Positions 18,808 through 28,081 of a DNA stretch of 64,000 nucleotides are shown piece by piece. A program made the translations under genes and the position numbers. The notes beneath the pieces are model-generated. The model saw only the letters and a list, made by a program, of their open reading frames with translations, ran no database searches and had not been told where the DNA came from. Source of the DNA: Mycobacterium paraseoulense (GTDB lineage: Bacteria; Actinomycetota; Actinomycetes; Mycobacteriales; Mycobacteriaceae); NCBI RefSeq assembly GCF_010731655.1, contig NZ_AP022619.1, positions 2,604,001 through 2,668,000 of the forward strand. The letters run 5' to 3'. Each line of letters begins with the position of its first letter. Position 1 is the stretch's first letter.

Positions 18808-19236
18808 ATGTCCTGCGTGTTCTGTGCGATCGTCGCCGGGGAGGCCCCGGCCATCCGGATCTATGAAGACGACGACTTTGTGGCCATCCTCGACATCCGC
18901 CCGTTCACCCGCGGCCACACCCTGGTCGTCCCCAAACGCCACAGCGTGGATCTCACCGATACCCCAGCGGAAACGCTGGCCGGGATGGTCACCATCGGTC
19001 AACGGATCGCCCGCGCCGCCCGCTCGACGGAGTTGGCCGACGCGACCAACATCGCCATCAACGACGGCCGCGCCGCCTTCCAGACGGTGTTCCATATCCA
19101 CCTGCACGTGCTGCCCCGGCGCAACGGCGACAAGCTTTCCGTCGCCAAGGGGATGCTGCTGCGGCGCGACCCCGACCGCGAGGCCACCGCGCAAATACTG
19201 CGCTCGGCACTGGCCCGCATCGACGCCAGCCAGTAA
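18808..19236 (+). CDS. HIT family nucleotide hydrolase (Rv1262c-like)
   Basis: This 142-residue histidine-triad protein has its active site at FHIHLHVLP (His96-x-His98-x-His100), and an N-terminal CVFC pair plus His45 that can bind zinc. HIT proteins cleave nucleoside 5'-phosphoramidates or related adenylates through a His nucleophile; the exact substrate here is unknown. Size agrees with Rv1262c (144 aa). The DDN-like gene follows 10 bp later, so the two are probably co-transcribed. Cytosolic. Confidence 0.9.
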   Translation: MSCVFCAIVAGEAPAIRIYEDDDFVAILDIRPFTRGHTLVVPKRHSVDLTDTPAETLAGMVTIGQRIARAARSTELADATNIAINDGRAAFQTVFHIHLHVLPRRNGDKLSVAKGMLLRRDPDREATAQILRSALARIDASQ

Positions 19237-19246
19237 TACTGGGCCG

Positions 19247-19693
19247 ATGGCACTTCCGTCCTGGGTCGAGCAGCGGCTGCTGCCCCCGATGCTGCGCGTG
19301 CACGACACCGTCTACCGCAAGACGAACGGCTGGATCGGTCATCGCTTGCTGGTGATGCCCAGCCTGCTGCTGCACACCGTGGGCGCCAAGACCGGGCAGC
19401 CCCGTACCGCGGCGCTCACCTATGCGCGCGATGGAGACGACTACCTGATCGTCGCCTCCAAAGGAGGCGACCCCCGCGCACCCGGCTGGTACCACAACCT
19501 GCGGAAGAACCCGGACGTTGAAATCAACGTCGGCCCAAAGCGTTTCGCGGTGACCGCCCGCCCCGTGCTGCCCGATGACGCCGATTACTCGCGGCTGTGG
19601 CAGATCGTCAACACGAACAACGGCGATCGATACACGGCTTACCAGAAGAAGACGTCGCGGCCGATTCCCGTCGTGGTACTCAGGCGGCGTTGA
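19247..19693 (+). CDS. F420-dependent nitroreductase/quinone reductase family protein (Rv1261c-like)
   Basis: This 148-residue DDN-family protein has a split beta-barrel fold with the typical HTVGAKTGQPRTAALTY segment, VASKGGDPRAPGWYHNL and NPDVEINVG. These bind the deazaflavin cofactor F420. Family members reduce quinones or nitroaromatics; DDN itself activates pretomanid. Rv1261c (149 aa) is the positional match. ATG 19247 is 10 bp after the HIT stop. A TAATAC box 7 nt upstream could allow independent leaderless transcription but is imperfect. Two hairpins follow the gene (19707-19758). Probably membrane-associated cytosolic enzyme. Confidence 0.85.
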   Translation: MALPSWVEQRLLPPMLRVHDTVYRKTNGWIGHRLLVMPSLLLHTVGAKTGQPRTAALTYARDGDDYLIVASKGGDPRAPGWYHNLRKNPDVEINVGPKRFAVTARPVLPDDADYSRLWQIVNTNNGDRYTAYQKKTSRPIPVVVLRRR

Positions 19694-19706
19694 CCCTGAA
19701 CCCGGC

Positions 19707-19758
19707 GTGGAGGTTTATTCTCCACTAGCGCGGTGAACTTCTCGACAGCTCACCGCGC
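19707..19758 (+). terminator. Two consecutive hairpins after the DDN-like gene
   Basis: GTGGAG-N7-CTCCAC (19707-19725) is followed at once by GCGCGGTGA-N13-TCACCGCGC (19728-19758), a perfect 9-bp stem. Together they probably end the HIT/DDN-like transcript; the second could instead be an operator for the GGDEF/EAL gene, which starts 24 bp further on. Confidence 0.5.
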
Positions 19759-19782
19759 GGCGCTACATCGGCTGGAGTGGGC

Positions 19783-22700
19783 ATGAGACCCTGGGCGGGC
19801 AACCCGTGGTGGCGATTAAGGCTGCCCCCGCGTCTCGGTTGGCTCGTCCTCGGCGCATATGGTTTGGCGGCCGCGTTGGTGGTCGCGTCGTCGATCGGCG
19901 GCTGGGAGGGCGCGTACGCGACCCGGCCGGCCGACGAAGTCGCGTTGGCGGGCTGCCTGCTGGTCGGGGCGGGATGTGCGGGCTACGCGGCGCGCTCCGC
20001 GACGGGTCGGCACCGGGGCGGATGGGTTGCAATGGTGACGGCCCAGCTGGGCTGGGCCGCGGGCGAGGTCATCTGGGCCGTTTATGACGTGCGTCCGGGA
20101 CTGGCCCACGCCACCCATCCCGCGGCCGCCGAGATCGTCTTGTTGCTCTGGCCGTTCGGCGCCTTCGCGTCGCTGGTGCTGTTGTCACGGTTCTCCCGCC
20201 ACAGCCCACGCCGACTGGTGCTCGACGGCCTCATCGTGGCGACGTCGCTGTTCGTCGTGTCGTGGGTCTTCGTCCTCGACAAACAACTGCGCGAGGACAG
20301 CGGCTCCCGGGCGACCACCGTCGCTGAAGTCTTCAACGACGTCCTCCTGCTGACGACCGCGATCCTCATGCTGTCCCGGGTGCGTCGCGGCGACCCGCCG
20401 AGCCGCAACCTGCTGTCCGGCGGCGTGGTGACGATCAGCGTGGCCGACATCGCGATGGTGTTCAAGAGCGGGATCGGCAGCTATCAGGTGAGCGGTCTCG
20501 TGGACCTGGGCAGAGTGGCCGGGCTGGGCATGATCGCGCTGGCAGCGCTGTCCAGCGTCTACGAGGTCGCGGCGCCGGCCTCGCGCAACGACGAAATGCT
20601 GTCACGGACCCGGCTGTGGCTGCCGTACCTTCCGCTGGTGGTCGCCGCCGCGGTCGGGTTGGGCCACGCGGTGGGCTTGATGGCGCACGGCCCGCTAGTC
20701 GTCGCGTTGGGGATCCTCGTAGCCGCGGTGCTCGTGCGTCAGTTCGTCATGTTGATGGAGAACCAGAGCCTGCTGTCCGAGGTCGCCCGGGAAGCGTTCC
20801 GCGACAGTCTGACGGGGCTGGCCAACCGGGCGTACTTCCTCGATCGCCTGGAACAGGCCGTCGCCCGGCAGAGCTGCGACATCGCCCCCATAGCGGTGTT
20901 GTGCCTCGACCTTGACAACTTCAAATCGGTCAACGACGCCCTCGGTCACCCCGCGGGTGACGAACTGCTGGTCCGGGTGGCAGGGCGGCTCACCGCCGCC
21001 CTGGGCGACAAGTGCGTCACCGCGCGCCTGGGCGGCGACGAATTCGCCGTGCTCCTCGAGGGTCCCGTCGAGGAGTCGCACGCGGCGGCACATCGGGTCC
21101 TCGAGGCGTTCGACGCCCCGATCGTGGTCGACGGTGTTCCCGTACCGGTGCGACCGAGTGTCGGGTTCACGGTGGCCACCGTCGCGTCGGACTGCACCGT
21201 CGAGCAGCTCCTCCGGCACGCCGACCTGGCCATGTACACCGCCAAACGCGAAGGCGGCCAATGCGTTCGCAGCTTCGTGCCCGATTTGCCGCTCTCCTAC
21301 TCGCTGTCGGCCGCTCCGGCGCCCGGGCCGGCTCCCGCGGCGGTGGCGGCCGCCGAGACGAGCGCCGAGCCCATGCGCAGGCGGGTCACCGACGTCGGCA
21401 CGTCACGACCGGCGCCTCCGCAGGACGGTATCGACGGCGTCCGGTGGCCCCCGGCGCCGATCCGGATCGCTTTGGCTGTCTTGATTTTCGGCGTGGTCGC
21501 CTTCGCGGCGACCAGCCTCCTCTTCCCGCATGCCAGCCACAGCGTGTTCTTCGCCAAATCCCTGTACTCGGCGTTGAACCTGCTGGCGGCCGCGCTGATC
21601 GCCGTTCGCGCACACCGCCTCAAGGCCGACCGGATTGCATGGTCTCTGATCGCGGCAGGCATGGCATTCTCGGCGCTCGGTGACGTCGTTTACGCGTTGT
21701 GGGTGCCGAACGCTCACTCGCCATCGGTTGCCGATCCCGAATACCTGGCGTTCTATCCGTTCGTCTATGCCGGGATGCTGCTGCTGATGCGATCACACCT
21801 CAAGCGGGTGCCGGTGCCGATCCGCCTCGATTCCCTGGTGTGCGCGTTGGCCGTCGCCGCGCTGGCCGCGGCGCTGCGGGCCGGGCCCATGCACACCGCC
21901 GCGGAACGGACGCCCGCGACCGTGCTGGTGGGTCTGGTCTACCCGTGGGGCGACCTGGTGCTGCTGGCCCTGGCCGTCGGCATGCTGCCAATCGTCGGAT
22001 GGCGCAGGGAGTTTCGCTGGGGCTTCCTGGTCGTCGGGTTGATTGGCTTCGCGGTCGCGGACACGGCGTACCTCTTCCAGACATCGGCCGGCTCATACCG
22101 GGTAGGCACTACGCTGGACGCGCTCTGGCCGGCTTCGTCGCTGCTGGTGGCGATGGCCAGCTGGGCCCGGGGATCGTCGGCGGCACCGGCGACGCGGCGC
22201 GGGCTGGACTCCTACGCGGTGCCGGTGACGTGCACCGTGGTGGCACTCGGCGTCGCGATCCTGGGCCACCATTCACGGCTCGCCTCGACGCTCGCCGCGC
22301 TGAGCCTGGTCGCGGTCGCAGCGCGATTCTCGGTGACCTTCCGGGATGTCAGTCTGCTGGCCGAAAGCCACAAGCAGGCCATGACCGACAAATTGACCAC
22401 CCTGCCCAATCGGCGGTCGTTGGCGACTGCGCTGACCGCGCTCTCGGCTTCCGACCAACCGGTCGGAACGTCGTCGCGTCGCGCTCTGCTGCTGCTGAGT
22501 CTCCCCAGGCTGCGGGAGATCAACGACTCGGTCGGTCGCCACTTTGCCGATGAGCTGCTGTGGCGCGTCGCAAACCGGCTCGCGCACAACGTGCGTCGCG
22601 ACGATCTGCTCGCGCGGGTGAGCGACGAGGAGTTCGCGATCCTGCTCGGTGAGGGCTCCGATCTCGTCGCCGCGCGCGCCCAAGCGGGGCGGTTGCTCGA

Positions 22701-23706
22701 AGGGATCAGCATCCCGTTCGAGCTGGACGCGATCAGCGTGCAGGTCGAGGCCTGCGTCGCCATTGCGCTCTATCCCGACCATTGCGACCATCCGCAGGAG
22801 CTGCTGAATCGCGCCGAGGCGACGATCCCGTACGCCAAGTCGGCCCTCAGCAAAATCGCGGTGTACGAGGCCGGCTTCGAGCTGGATCGCGACCATGACC
22901 CCAACCTCGTCCGCGAGCTGCGCGCGGCGCTGATCGACGGCGACGAGTTGACGGTGCATTACCAGCCGAAGGTCAACGCGAGCGACGGCAGCGTCCACAG
23001 CGTCGAGGCGCTGCTGCGCTGGCAACATCCCGCCCGCGGGTTGCTGCTGCCGGAGGAGTTCCTGGCGGCCGCCGAACGTTCCGGTTTGATGCGCACCTTG
23101 GCCCATCGCACCATCAACCTCACACTCGAACAGATCCGGTCCTGGCGCGACGAAGGCATTGCGATGAGCGTCGCGGTGAACCTGTCGACGACGAACCTGC
23201 TCGACCTCGACCTCGCGGTCACCATCGAGCGGTTGCTGCGCAACCACGGGTTGCCCCCCGACGCGCTGATCATCGAGATCACCGAGGGCGCACTGGTCGA
23301 CTCGGAGCGCTCCCGCAACACCGTGGCCGCCCTGCAGCTCCTCGGCGTGCGCATCTCGCTGGACGACTACGGCACCGGATGGTCGTCGCTGGCCCGCCTG
23401 CAGGACGTCTCGGTCGACGAGCTCAAACTGGACCGGCGATTCGTCGCGCGGCTGGCTCAGGACCCCCGATCGGTCGCCATCGTGCAATCGACCGTGGATT
23501 TGGCGCAGAACCTCGGCGCCGACCTCGTCGCCGAGGGGGTCGAGGACGAGGCCACCCTGAGCGCACTGCGGCGTTACGGCTGCACCATCACCCAGGGGTT
23601 CGTGCACAGCCCGCCGTTGCCGCCGGACGAACTGCGGCGCTGGATCACCGACCGGCGCGCGATCGCCGGCCCCGTCGATTCCCAACGCTCGGCCGTGACG
23701 GACTGA
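19783..23706 (+). CDS. Membrane GGDEF-(degenerate GGDEF)-EAL c-di-GMP signalling protein
   Basis: This 1307-residue protein consists of two tandem units. Unit 1 has about ten membrane helices (1-325) and a diguanylate cyclase domain with DSLTGLANR and intact GGDEF at 417-421; no RxxD inhibitory site is seen before it. After a Pro/Ala linker, unit 2 has about ten more helices (560-860), a GGDEF-like domain with DKLTTLPNRRSL but SDEEF at 947-951 instead of GGDEF, and an EAL phosphodiesterase domain: EALLRW from Glu1075, EITEGAL, DDYGTG, EGVED and QGFVHSPP. The EAL domain looks catalytically complete, so one protein may both make and destroy c-di-GMP, controlled by membrane inputs. ATG 19783 has GGAG 8 nt upstream; GTG 19777 is the alternative. 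M. tuberculosis has no such gene here. Confidence 0.9.
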   Translation: MRPWAGNPWWRLRLPPRLGWLVLGAYGLAAALVVASSIGGWEGAYATRPADEVALAGCLLVGAGCAGYAARSATGRHRGGWVAMVTAQLGWAAGEVIWAVYDVRPGLAHATHPAAAEIVLLLWPFGAFASLVLLSRFSRHSPRRLVLDGLIVATSLFVVSWVFVLDKQLREDSGSRATTVAEVFNDVLLLTTAILMLSRVRRGDPPSRNLLSGGVVTISVADIAMVFKSGIGSYQVSGLVDLGRVAGLGMIALAALSSVYEVAAPASRNDEMLSRTRLWLPYLPLVVAAAVGLGHAVGLMAHGPLVVALGILVAAVLVRQFVMLMENQSLLSEVAREAFRDSLTGLANRAYFLDRLEQAVARQSCDIAPIAVLCLDLDNFKSVNDALGHPAGDELLVRVAGRLTAALGDKCVTARLGGDEFAVLLEGPVEESHAAAHRVLEAFDAPIVVDGVPVPVRPSVGFTVATVASDCTVEQLLRHADLAMYTAKREGGQCVRSFVPDLPLSYSLSAAPAPGPAPAAVAAAETSAEPMRRRVTDVGTSRPAPPQDGIDGVRWPPAPIRIALAVLIFGVVAFAATSLLFPHASHSVFFAKSLYSALNLLAAALIAVRAHRLKADRIAWSLIAAGMAFSALGDVVYALWVPNAHSPSVADPEYLAFYPFVYAGMLLLMRSHLKRVPVPIRLDSLVCALAVAALAAALRAGPMHTAAERTPATVLVGLVYPWGDLVLLALAVGMLPIVGWRREFRWGFLVVGLIGFAVADTAYLFQTSAGSYRVGTTLDALWPASSLLVAMASWARGSSAAPATRRGLDSYAVPVTCTVVALGVAILGHHSRLASTLAALSLVAVAARFSVTFRDVSLLAESHKQAMTDKLTTLPNRRSLATALTALSASDQPVGTSSRRALLLLSLPRLREINDSVGRHFADELLWRVANRLAHNVRRDDLLARVSDEEFAILLGEGSDLVAARAQAGRLLEGISIPFELDAISVQVEACVAIALYPDHCDHPQELLNRAEATIPYAKSALSKIAVYEAGFELDRDHDPNLVRELRAALIDGDELTVHYQPKVNASDGSVHSVEALLRWQHPARGLLLPEEFLAAAERSGLMRTLAHRTINLTLEQIRSWRDEGIAMSVAVNLSTTNLLDLDLAVTIERLLRNHGLPPDALIIEITEGALVDSERSRNTVAALQLLGVRISLDDYGTGWSSLARLQDVSVDELKLDRRFVARLAQDPRSVAIVQSTVDLAQNLGADLVAEGVEDEATLSALRRYGCTITQGFVHSPPLPPDELRRWITDRRAIAGPVDSQRSAVTD

Positions 23707-23710
23707 CCGG

Positions 23711-24742
23711 TCAGAACAACTCCTTGGCGAGCAGCTCCAGGGTCGCCACCCGCGCCGGCCCGGTGGCCGGGAGCGTGCCGCGGCGGGCCGAGGCCACCGG
23801 GTTGACCATCACCTCGTCGACCTCGAACCGTTGCGCAAGTGCCCGCAACTGCTCGGCGGCCTCGACGGGCGTGCCGAGGACCGCTCGTCGCAGCCCGCTC
23901 TGAACGATGCCCTGCTGCTGCGGCGTCAACTGCGCGCCTTCGGCCTCCTCGACCAGCGGCACCGGCCCCAGGGGCTCTCCGGTGCGCAGCTTCGCCATCA
24001 TCTGCAGATTGGGCAGCATCAATGCCGTTGCCTCATCGCGTGTTTCGGCCACGGCGGCGTTCACCGTCAGGAATGTCACGGGCTCGGCGGCCACGGCGCT
24101 CGGCTTGAATCGGGAGCGATACAGCTCGAGCGCCTCTTCGGTCCCGTTGCCGGAGAAGTGATGTGCGAACACGTACGGCAGCCCCTTGGCGGCGGCCAGG
24201 TGCGCCGAGTACATCGACGAGCCCAACAGCCACAGGCGCGGTTCGCCGGCGGCCGCCGGGGTGGCCTTGAGCCGGTAGTCCCCCGACCGCAGCGGCACCA
24301 CCACGCCGCGGGGGCTCATCAGCGCGGCCACGTCGTCGAGGTATTCGGGGAAATTCTCGATGTCACGGTCGTCGCGGCCGCCACGCAGCGCGTAGGAGGT
24401 CACCGGGTCGGACCCGGGCGCCCGGCCGATGCCGAGGTCGATGCGCCCCGGCGCGGCGGCTTCCAGCAGCGCGAACTGCTCGGCCACCGCCAGCGGCGCG
24501 TGGTTGGGCAGCATCACCCCGCCCGACCCGAGCCGCAGCTGCGACGTCTGCGCGGCCAGGTAGGCGATCAGGACCGGCGGGCTGGTGGCGCCGACGGACG
24601 GCATGTTGTGATGCTCGGCGACCCAGTAGCGCGTGAAACCCAGCCGATCAGCGGCCTGCGCCAGCTGCACGGTCGCCGCGAGCGCGTCGCCGGTCGTCTG
24701 ATCCGTACGCACCGGGACGAGATCAAGGACGGAAAGACGCAC
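23711..24742 (-). CDS. Luciferase-like (LLM class) flavin-dependent monooxygenase
   Basis: This 343-residue TIM-barrel oxidoreductase of the bacterial luciferase family has N-terminal LSVLDLVPVR, then YWVAEHHNMPSVG, LRLGSGGVMLPNHAPL and RIDLGIGRAPGSDP, all typical of the MsnO8-type group. It would use reduced FMN or F420 to oxidise a small organic substrate, which cannot be predicted. GTG 24742 is supported by GGGAGG about 14 nt upstream and by homology of the first residues. It converges with the GGDEF/EAL gene (4 bp apart) and lies 46 bp after the FAD oxidoreductase on the same strand, so udgB, the FAD oxidoreductase and this gene may form one operon. I do not recall it at the M. tuberculosis locus. 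Confidence 0.85.
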   Translation of the reverse strand: MRLSVLDLVPVRTDQTTGDALAATVQLAQAADRLGFTRYWVAEHHNMPSVGATSPPVLIAYLAAQTSQLRLGSGGVMLPNHAPLAVAEQFALLEAAAPGRIDLGIGRAPGSDPVTSYALRGGRDDRDIENFPEYLDDVAALMSPRGVVVPLRSGDYRLKATPAAAGEPRLWLLGSSMYSAHLAAAKGLPYVFAHHFSGNGTEEALELYRSRFKPSAVAAEPVTFLTVNAAVAETRDEATALMLPNLQMMAKLRTGEPLGPVPLVEEAEGAQLTPQQQGIVQSGLRRAVLGTPVEAAEQLRALAQRFEVDEVMVNPVASARRGTLPATGPARVATLELLAKELF

Positions 24743-24788
24743 GTTCGCGTCAACGCCTCCCGGCGCGCGAACGTTCCCGGGCGCGGCG

Positions 24789-25919
24789 TCAGTAGTCCTT
24801 CAGCGTGATCGAGCTGACGATGCGGTCGAAGACCTCCTGCGGGATCGGCGCCCCGCCCGGAATGTTGTCGACGACCAGCCATTGATTGCGCTTGACGTAG
24901 TCGTTGAACTCCTTGTGGTAGTTCGCGAAACCGGCTTCGTAGTCGACCGTCCCGTCCCCGGAAGCCGCCGCGAGCTCGCCGGCCAGGATGTAGGCACCCA
25001 GCAGGGCCACGCTCGTGCCCTGGCCCGACAGCGGCGAGCAGCAATATCCGGCGTCGCCGACCAGCGCCACCCTGCCCTTCGACCAGCGATCCATCTTGAT
25101 CTGCGACATCTCGTCGAAGTAGAAATCCGGGGCGTCGCGCATGTATCCCAACAGCTGCGGACGGACCCACCCGTCGTCGGCCATCCGCCGTTCCAGCTCG
25201 GCGAACTGCGCCTCGGTGTCGCGGTAGTCGATCCGCAGATCGGCGTCCATGAAACCGAGCATGGCCCGGGCCTCGGTGTTGTTGCGGGCGCTGTAGACGC
25301 CGGCCATGGAGGAATCGCCGTAGTGCCAGGTCTGCCAGTAGTCCAAATCCAGGAAATTGGGGACCGTGAAGATCGCCGCGTGCGTGCCCAGCCTCTCGAT
25401 GAATTGCTCCTCGGGGCCGAACACCAACCGGCGCACGTTGGAGTGCAATCCGTCGGCGCCGATGACCAAGTCGAAGCTGCGTGCGGGGGCACGTTCGAAG
25501 GTCACGTTGACGGCAGCGCCGTCGTCGTCCACGCCGGTGATGGTGTCATCGAAGATGTACTCGGCCGTCCATTGGCTTGCGCCGTACAGCAATTCGATGA
25601 GGTCGTCGCGCAACAGCTCGATGTCGGGGCTGTCGATGGGCCCGGCGGTGGGCGTCGACTCGGTGTCGCGGGACAGCTCGTTGCCGTCCCGGTCGACGAC
25701 GGAGGCGCCGCGGATTTGGGTCTTGCGTTTCTGGGCGGCGGCCAGCAGCCCCATCCGTTCCAGCACTCCGAGCGCCGGCCCGCGCACGTCGATGGCCTGG
25801 CCGCCCGGCCGCGGCCCGGGGTGCCGTTCCACCACGGTGACCGAATAGCCGTGCCGTCCAAGCCAATAAGCCGCCGTCGTACCGGCCACGCTGGCGCCGG
25901 AAATCAGAACGTCAGTCAC
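24789..25919 (-). CDS. FAD-dependent oxidoreductase (Rv1260-like)
   Basis: This 376-residue group A flavoprotein monooxygenase-like protein has the N-terminal FAD motif [19 protein letters not shown], a conserved Arg/Asp segment [15 protein letters not shown] (DG motif) and [22 protein letters not shown] (GD motif). Such enzymes hydroxylate aromatic or polyketide-type compounds with NAD(P)H and oxygen. Rv1260 (about 372 aa) is the counterpart. GTG 25919 overlaps the udgB stop by 4 bp (GTGA), so translation is coupled to UdgB, a surprising partner for a repair enzyme. Cytosolic. Substrate unknown. Confidence 0.88.
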   Translation of the reverse strand: MTDVLISGASVAGTTAAYWLGRHGYSVTVVERHPGPRPGGQAIDVRGPALGVLERMGLLAAAQKRKTQIRGASVVDRDGNELSRDTESTPTAGPIDSPDIELLRDDLIELLYGASQWTAEYIFDDTITGVDDDGAAVNVTFERAPARSFDLVIGADGLHSNVRRLVFGPEEQFIERLGTHAAIFTVPNFLDLDYWQTWHYGDSSMAGVYSARNNTEARAMLGFMDADLRIDYRDTEAQFAELERRMADDGWVRPQLLGYMRDAPDFYFDEMSQIKMDRWSKGRVALVGDAGYCCSPLSGQGTSVALLGAYILAGELAAASGDGTVDYEAGFANYHKEFNDYVKRNQWLVVDNIPGGAPIPQEVFDRIVSSITLKDY

Positions 25920-26728
25920 TTAATCCCTGCCAGCCTTTTTGCATCACGGAAAACGTCGTCGAGCATTGCTGGTGTCAACCTACCGGTAAACATGTTTTGC
26001 TGGCTCGGGTGGTAGCAGCCGAGTAACCGCACGCCAGGTGCGAATTGCGCGACGACGCCGTGGCCGAACCGCGGCTTGCGCATCGCGGACGCGCCCGGCA
26101 GCCGCAGCGCGATTTGCCAGGCGAATCCGCCCAACGCCACGATCGTGCGCACATGCTCTGATACCAGCCGCCATTCGGCCTGAAGCCAGGGCCAGCAGGT
26201 GTCGCGCTCCGCCGGCGTCGGGGCGTTGGCCGGGGGCGCGCACCGCACCGGCGCCACGATGCGAACCTTATTGGCCCGCAGGCCATCCGCGGCATCCACG
26301 CTGGTGGGTTGGTTCACCAGCCCGGCCCGGTGCAGCGCGGCATAAAGCTGATCGCCGGACCGGTCGCCGGTGAACATGCGTCCGGTGCGGTTGGCGCCGT
26401 GCGCGGCGGGCGCCAACCCGACGATCAGCAGCCGGGGTCGCTCCGACCCCCAGCCCGGCACCGGCCGGCCCCAATACGGCTGGTCGGCGAAGGCGCGGCG
26501 CTTGAGGACGGCGACGTCCTCGCGCCAGTCGACCAGCCGCGGGCAGGCCCGGCAGACGCTGACCAGGGCGTCGAGTTCGGGGAGCGACGCGGCGTGGGCC
26601 GCCAGCTCGGCGACCCGTGCGGCGTCGGCGGCCACCTCGGTCCGGGCGGTCGCCGGGTCGCCGGGCCATCCGGTGCCGGGAACCACCGGTGAATCGAAGG
26701 GCTGACCGGTACGAGGGTGGACGAGCAC
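25916..26728 (-). CDS. udgB: Type 5 uracil-DNA glycosylase UdgB (Rv1259-like)
   Basis: This 270-residue iron-sulphur uracil-DNA glycosylase has Cys ligands in [11 protein letters not shown] and RCAPPANAP...RDTCWPW. The catalytic-region motif [23 protein letters not shown] is split by [10 protein letters not shown], and [15 protein letters not shown] near the end is the DNA-intercalating HPS motif. UdgB removes uracil, hypoxanthine and ethenocytosine from DNA. M. tuberculosis Rv1259 is 299 aa; GTG 26728 gives a slightly shorter N-terminus, and no further in-frame start with a ribosome site is evident. It is divergent from tap. The window therefore has two uracil-glycosylase-superfamily proteins. 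Confidence 0.9.
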   Translation of the reverse strand: MLVHPRTGQPFDSPVVPGTGWPGDPATARTEVAADAARVAELAAHAASLPELDALVSVCRACPRLVDWREDVAVLKRRAFADQPYWGRPVPGWGSERPRLLIVGLAPAAHGANRTGRMFTGDRSGDQLYAALHRAGLVNQPTSVDAADGLRANKVRIVAPVRCAPPANAPTPAERDTCWPWLQAEWRLVSEHVRTIVALGGFAWQIALRLPGASAMRKPRFGHGVVAQFAPGVRLLGCYHPSQQNMFTGRLTPAMLDDVFRDAKRLAGIK

Positions 26729-26772
26729 AAGAACATCCTGCAGTCAGCCGCGAGGCAACGACTGAACGCCCC

Positions 26773-26811
26773 GAATATTCAGTGGTCGGGCCGTGGATCA
26801 GCGGCTAAATT
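26773..26811 (+). promoter_or_regulatory. Promoter candidate of tap (AT-rich element, weak -35, TAAATT)
   Basis: TAAATT (26806-26811) fits TANNNT. A weak -35 TGGTCG lies 17 nt upstream (26783-26788), directly preceded by the AT-rich GAATATTCAG. An AT-rich block next to a weak -35 is the layout of WhiB7-dependent promoters, and tap belongs to the WhiB7 regulon in M. tuberculosis. Assignment to WhiB7 is inference. Confidence 0.4.
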
Positions 26812-26826
26812 CTCCCCGGGATACCC

Positions 26827-28080
26827 ATGAGCCACACGAGCCGAGGCCCGGCGCTGCTGATCCTGTCCGCCACACTGATGGCGACGACGGGTACCGGCGT
26901 CTCGATCATCGCGTTCCCCTGGCTCGCGTTGCAGCACCACGACCGCGCCCGCGACGCGTCGGTCGTGGCCGCCGCGATGACGCTGCCCCTCGTGCTCTCT
27001 ACGCTGGTCGCCGGCACCGCGGTCGACTTCGTCGGGCGGCGGCGGGTGTCGCTGGTCTCCGATTCGCTGTCGTGCGCGGCGGTGGCCGCCGTGCCGCTGG
27101 CCGCCCGCCTGTTCGGCGTGGATGCCATCAGCGTCGTCATGCTGGCCGTGCTGGCCTTCTGTGCGGCCGCTTTCGATCCGGCGGGGATGACGGCGCGCCA
27201 GTCGATGCTGCCGGAGGCCGCCGCGCGCGCGGGCTGGTCGTTGGACCGCACCAACAGCCTCTACGAGGTCGTGCTCAACCTCGGGTTCATGGTCGGCCCG
27301 GGCATCGGCGGCTTGATGATCGCCACGGTTGGCGGCGTCAACACGATGTGGTTCACGGCGGGTTGTTTCGGGTTGTCCCTCTTGGCCATTGGGGCGCTGC
27401 GCCTCGAGGGTGCCGGAAAGCCTCAGCAGGCGGCCCGCCCGGAAGGCCTGGTGTCCGGCGTCGTCGAGGGGCTGCGGTTCGTGTGGAAGCTGCGGGTGCT
27501 CCGAACGCTCGGCCTGATCGACCTGGCCGTGACCGCGCTTTACCTGCCGATGGAAAGCGTGCTGTTCCCAAAGTATTTCGCCGACCGGCACCAGCCCGCC
27601 GAGCTGGGTTGGGCGTTGATGGCGCTCGCGGTCGGCGGCGTGGCGGGTGCGCTCGGCTACGCGGTGCTCTCGAAACACACCCGGCGGCGTACGGCCGTGC
27701 TGACGGCGACCCTCACCTTCGGCGCCGCGACGGTCGGCATCGCCTTCCTGCCGTCGCTGCCGGTGATCCTGCTGCTCTGCGGGGTGACCGGCCTGGTATA
27801 CGGGCCGATCCAGCCCATCTACAACTACGTCATGCAGACCCGGGCGCCGCACCATCTGCGCGGCCGCGTGGTCGGAGTGATGGCGGGGCTGACCTACGCC
27901 GCGGGGCCGTTGGGCTTGCTGGTGGCCGGTCCGCTCACCGATGCCGCCGGATTGCAGGTCACCTTCCTGGCGTTGGCGGTGCCGATCCTGGTGATCGGGC
28001 TGGTTGCCACCAGGTTGCCGTCGCTGCGGGAACTGGACCGCGCGCCGGCGTTCGAGACGAGCCAGGAATCGCCGCTGTGA
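26827..28080 (+). CDS. tap: Tap multidrug efflux pump (MFS), Rv1258c-like
   Basis: This 417-residue major facilitator protein has about 12 membrane helices. The motif-A equivalent DFVGRRRVSLVSD follows helix 2. Strong similarity to M. tuberculosis Tap (Rv1258c, 419 aa) runs the full length, for example GMTARQSMLPEAAARAGWS, LYLPMESVLFPKYF and YGPIQPIYNYV. Tap uses proton motive force to export tetracycline, aminoglycosides and other drugs and contributes to intrinsic resistance and macrophage-induced tolerance. ATG 26827 is the first good start after the TAAATT box. It is divergent from udgB and converges with the SHOCT gene 1 bp away. Plasma membrane. Confidence 0.92.
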   Translation: MSHTSRGPALLILSATLMATTGTGVSIIAFPWLALQHHDRARDASVVAAAMTLPLVLSTLVAGTAVDFVGRRRVSLVSDSLSCAAVAAVPLAARLFGVDAISVVMLAVLAFCAAAFDPAGMTARQSMLPEAAARAGWSLDRTNSLYEVVLNLGFMVGPGIGGLMIATVGGVNTMWFTAGCFGLSLLAIGALRLEGAGKPQQAARPEGLVSGVVEGLRFVWKLRVLRTLGLIDLAVTALYLPMESVLFPKYFADRHQPAELGWALMALAVGGVAGALGYAVLSKHTRRRTAVLTATLTFGAATVGIAFLPSLPVILLLCGVTGLVYGPIQPIYNYVMQTRAPHHLRGRVVGVMAGLTYAAGPLGLLVAGPLTDAAGLQVTFLALAVPILVIGLVATRLPSLRELDRAPAFETSQESPL

Positions 28081-28081
28081 T

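Noticed and set aside
17356..19308. Minus-strand frame of 650 codons over amiB2 and the HIT gene
   Set aside because: Shifted frame of amiB2 plus antisense of the HIT gene; amiB2 in its proper frame has the full amidase triad.
22273..23685. Minus-strand frame opposite the EAL half
   Set aside because: Low-complexity antisense of a well-defined EAL domain.
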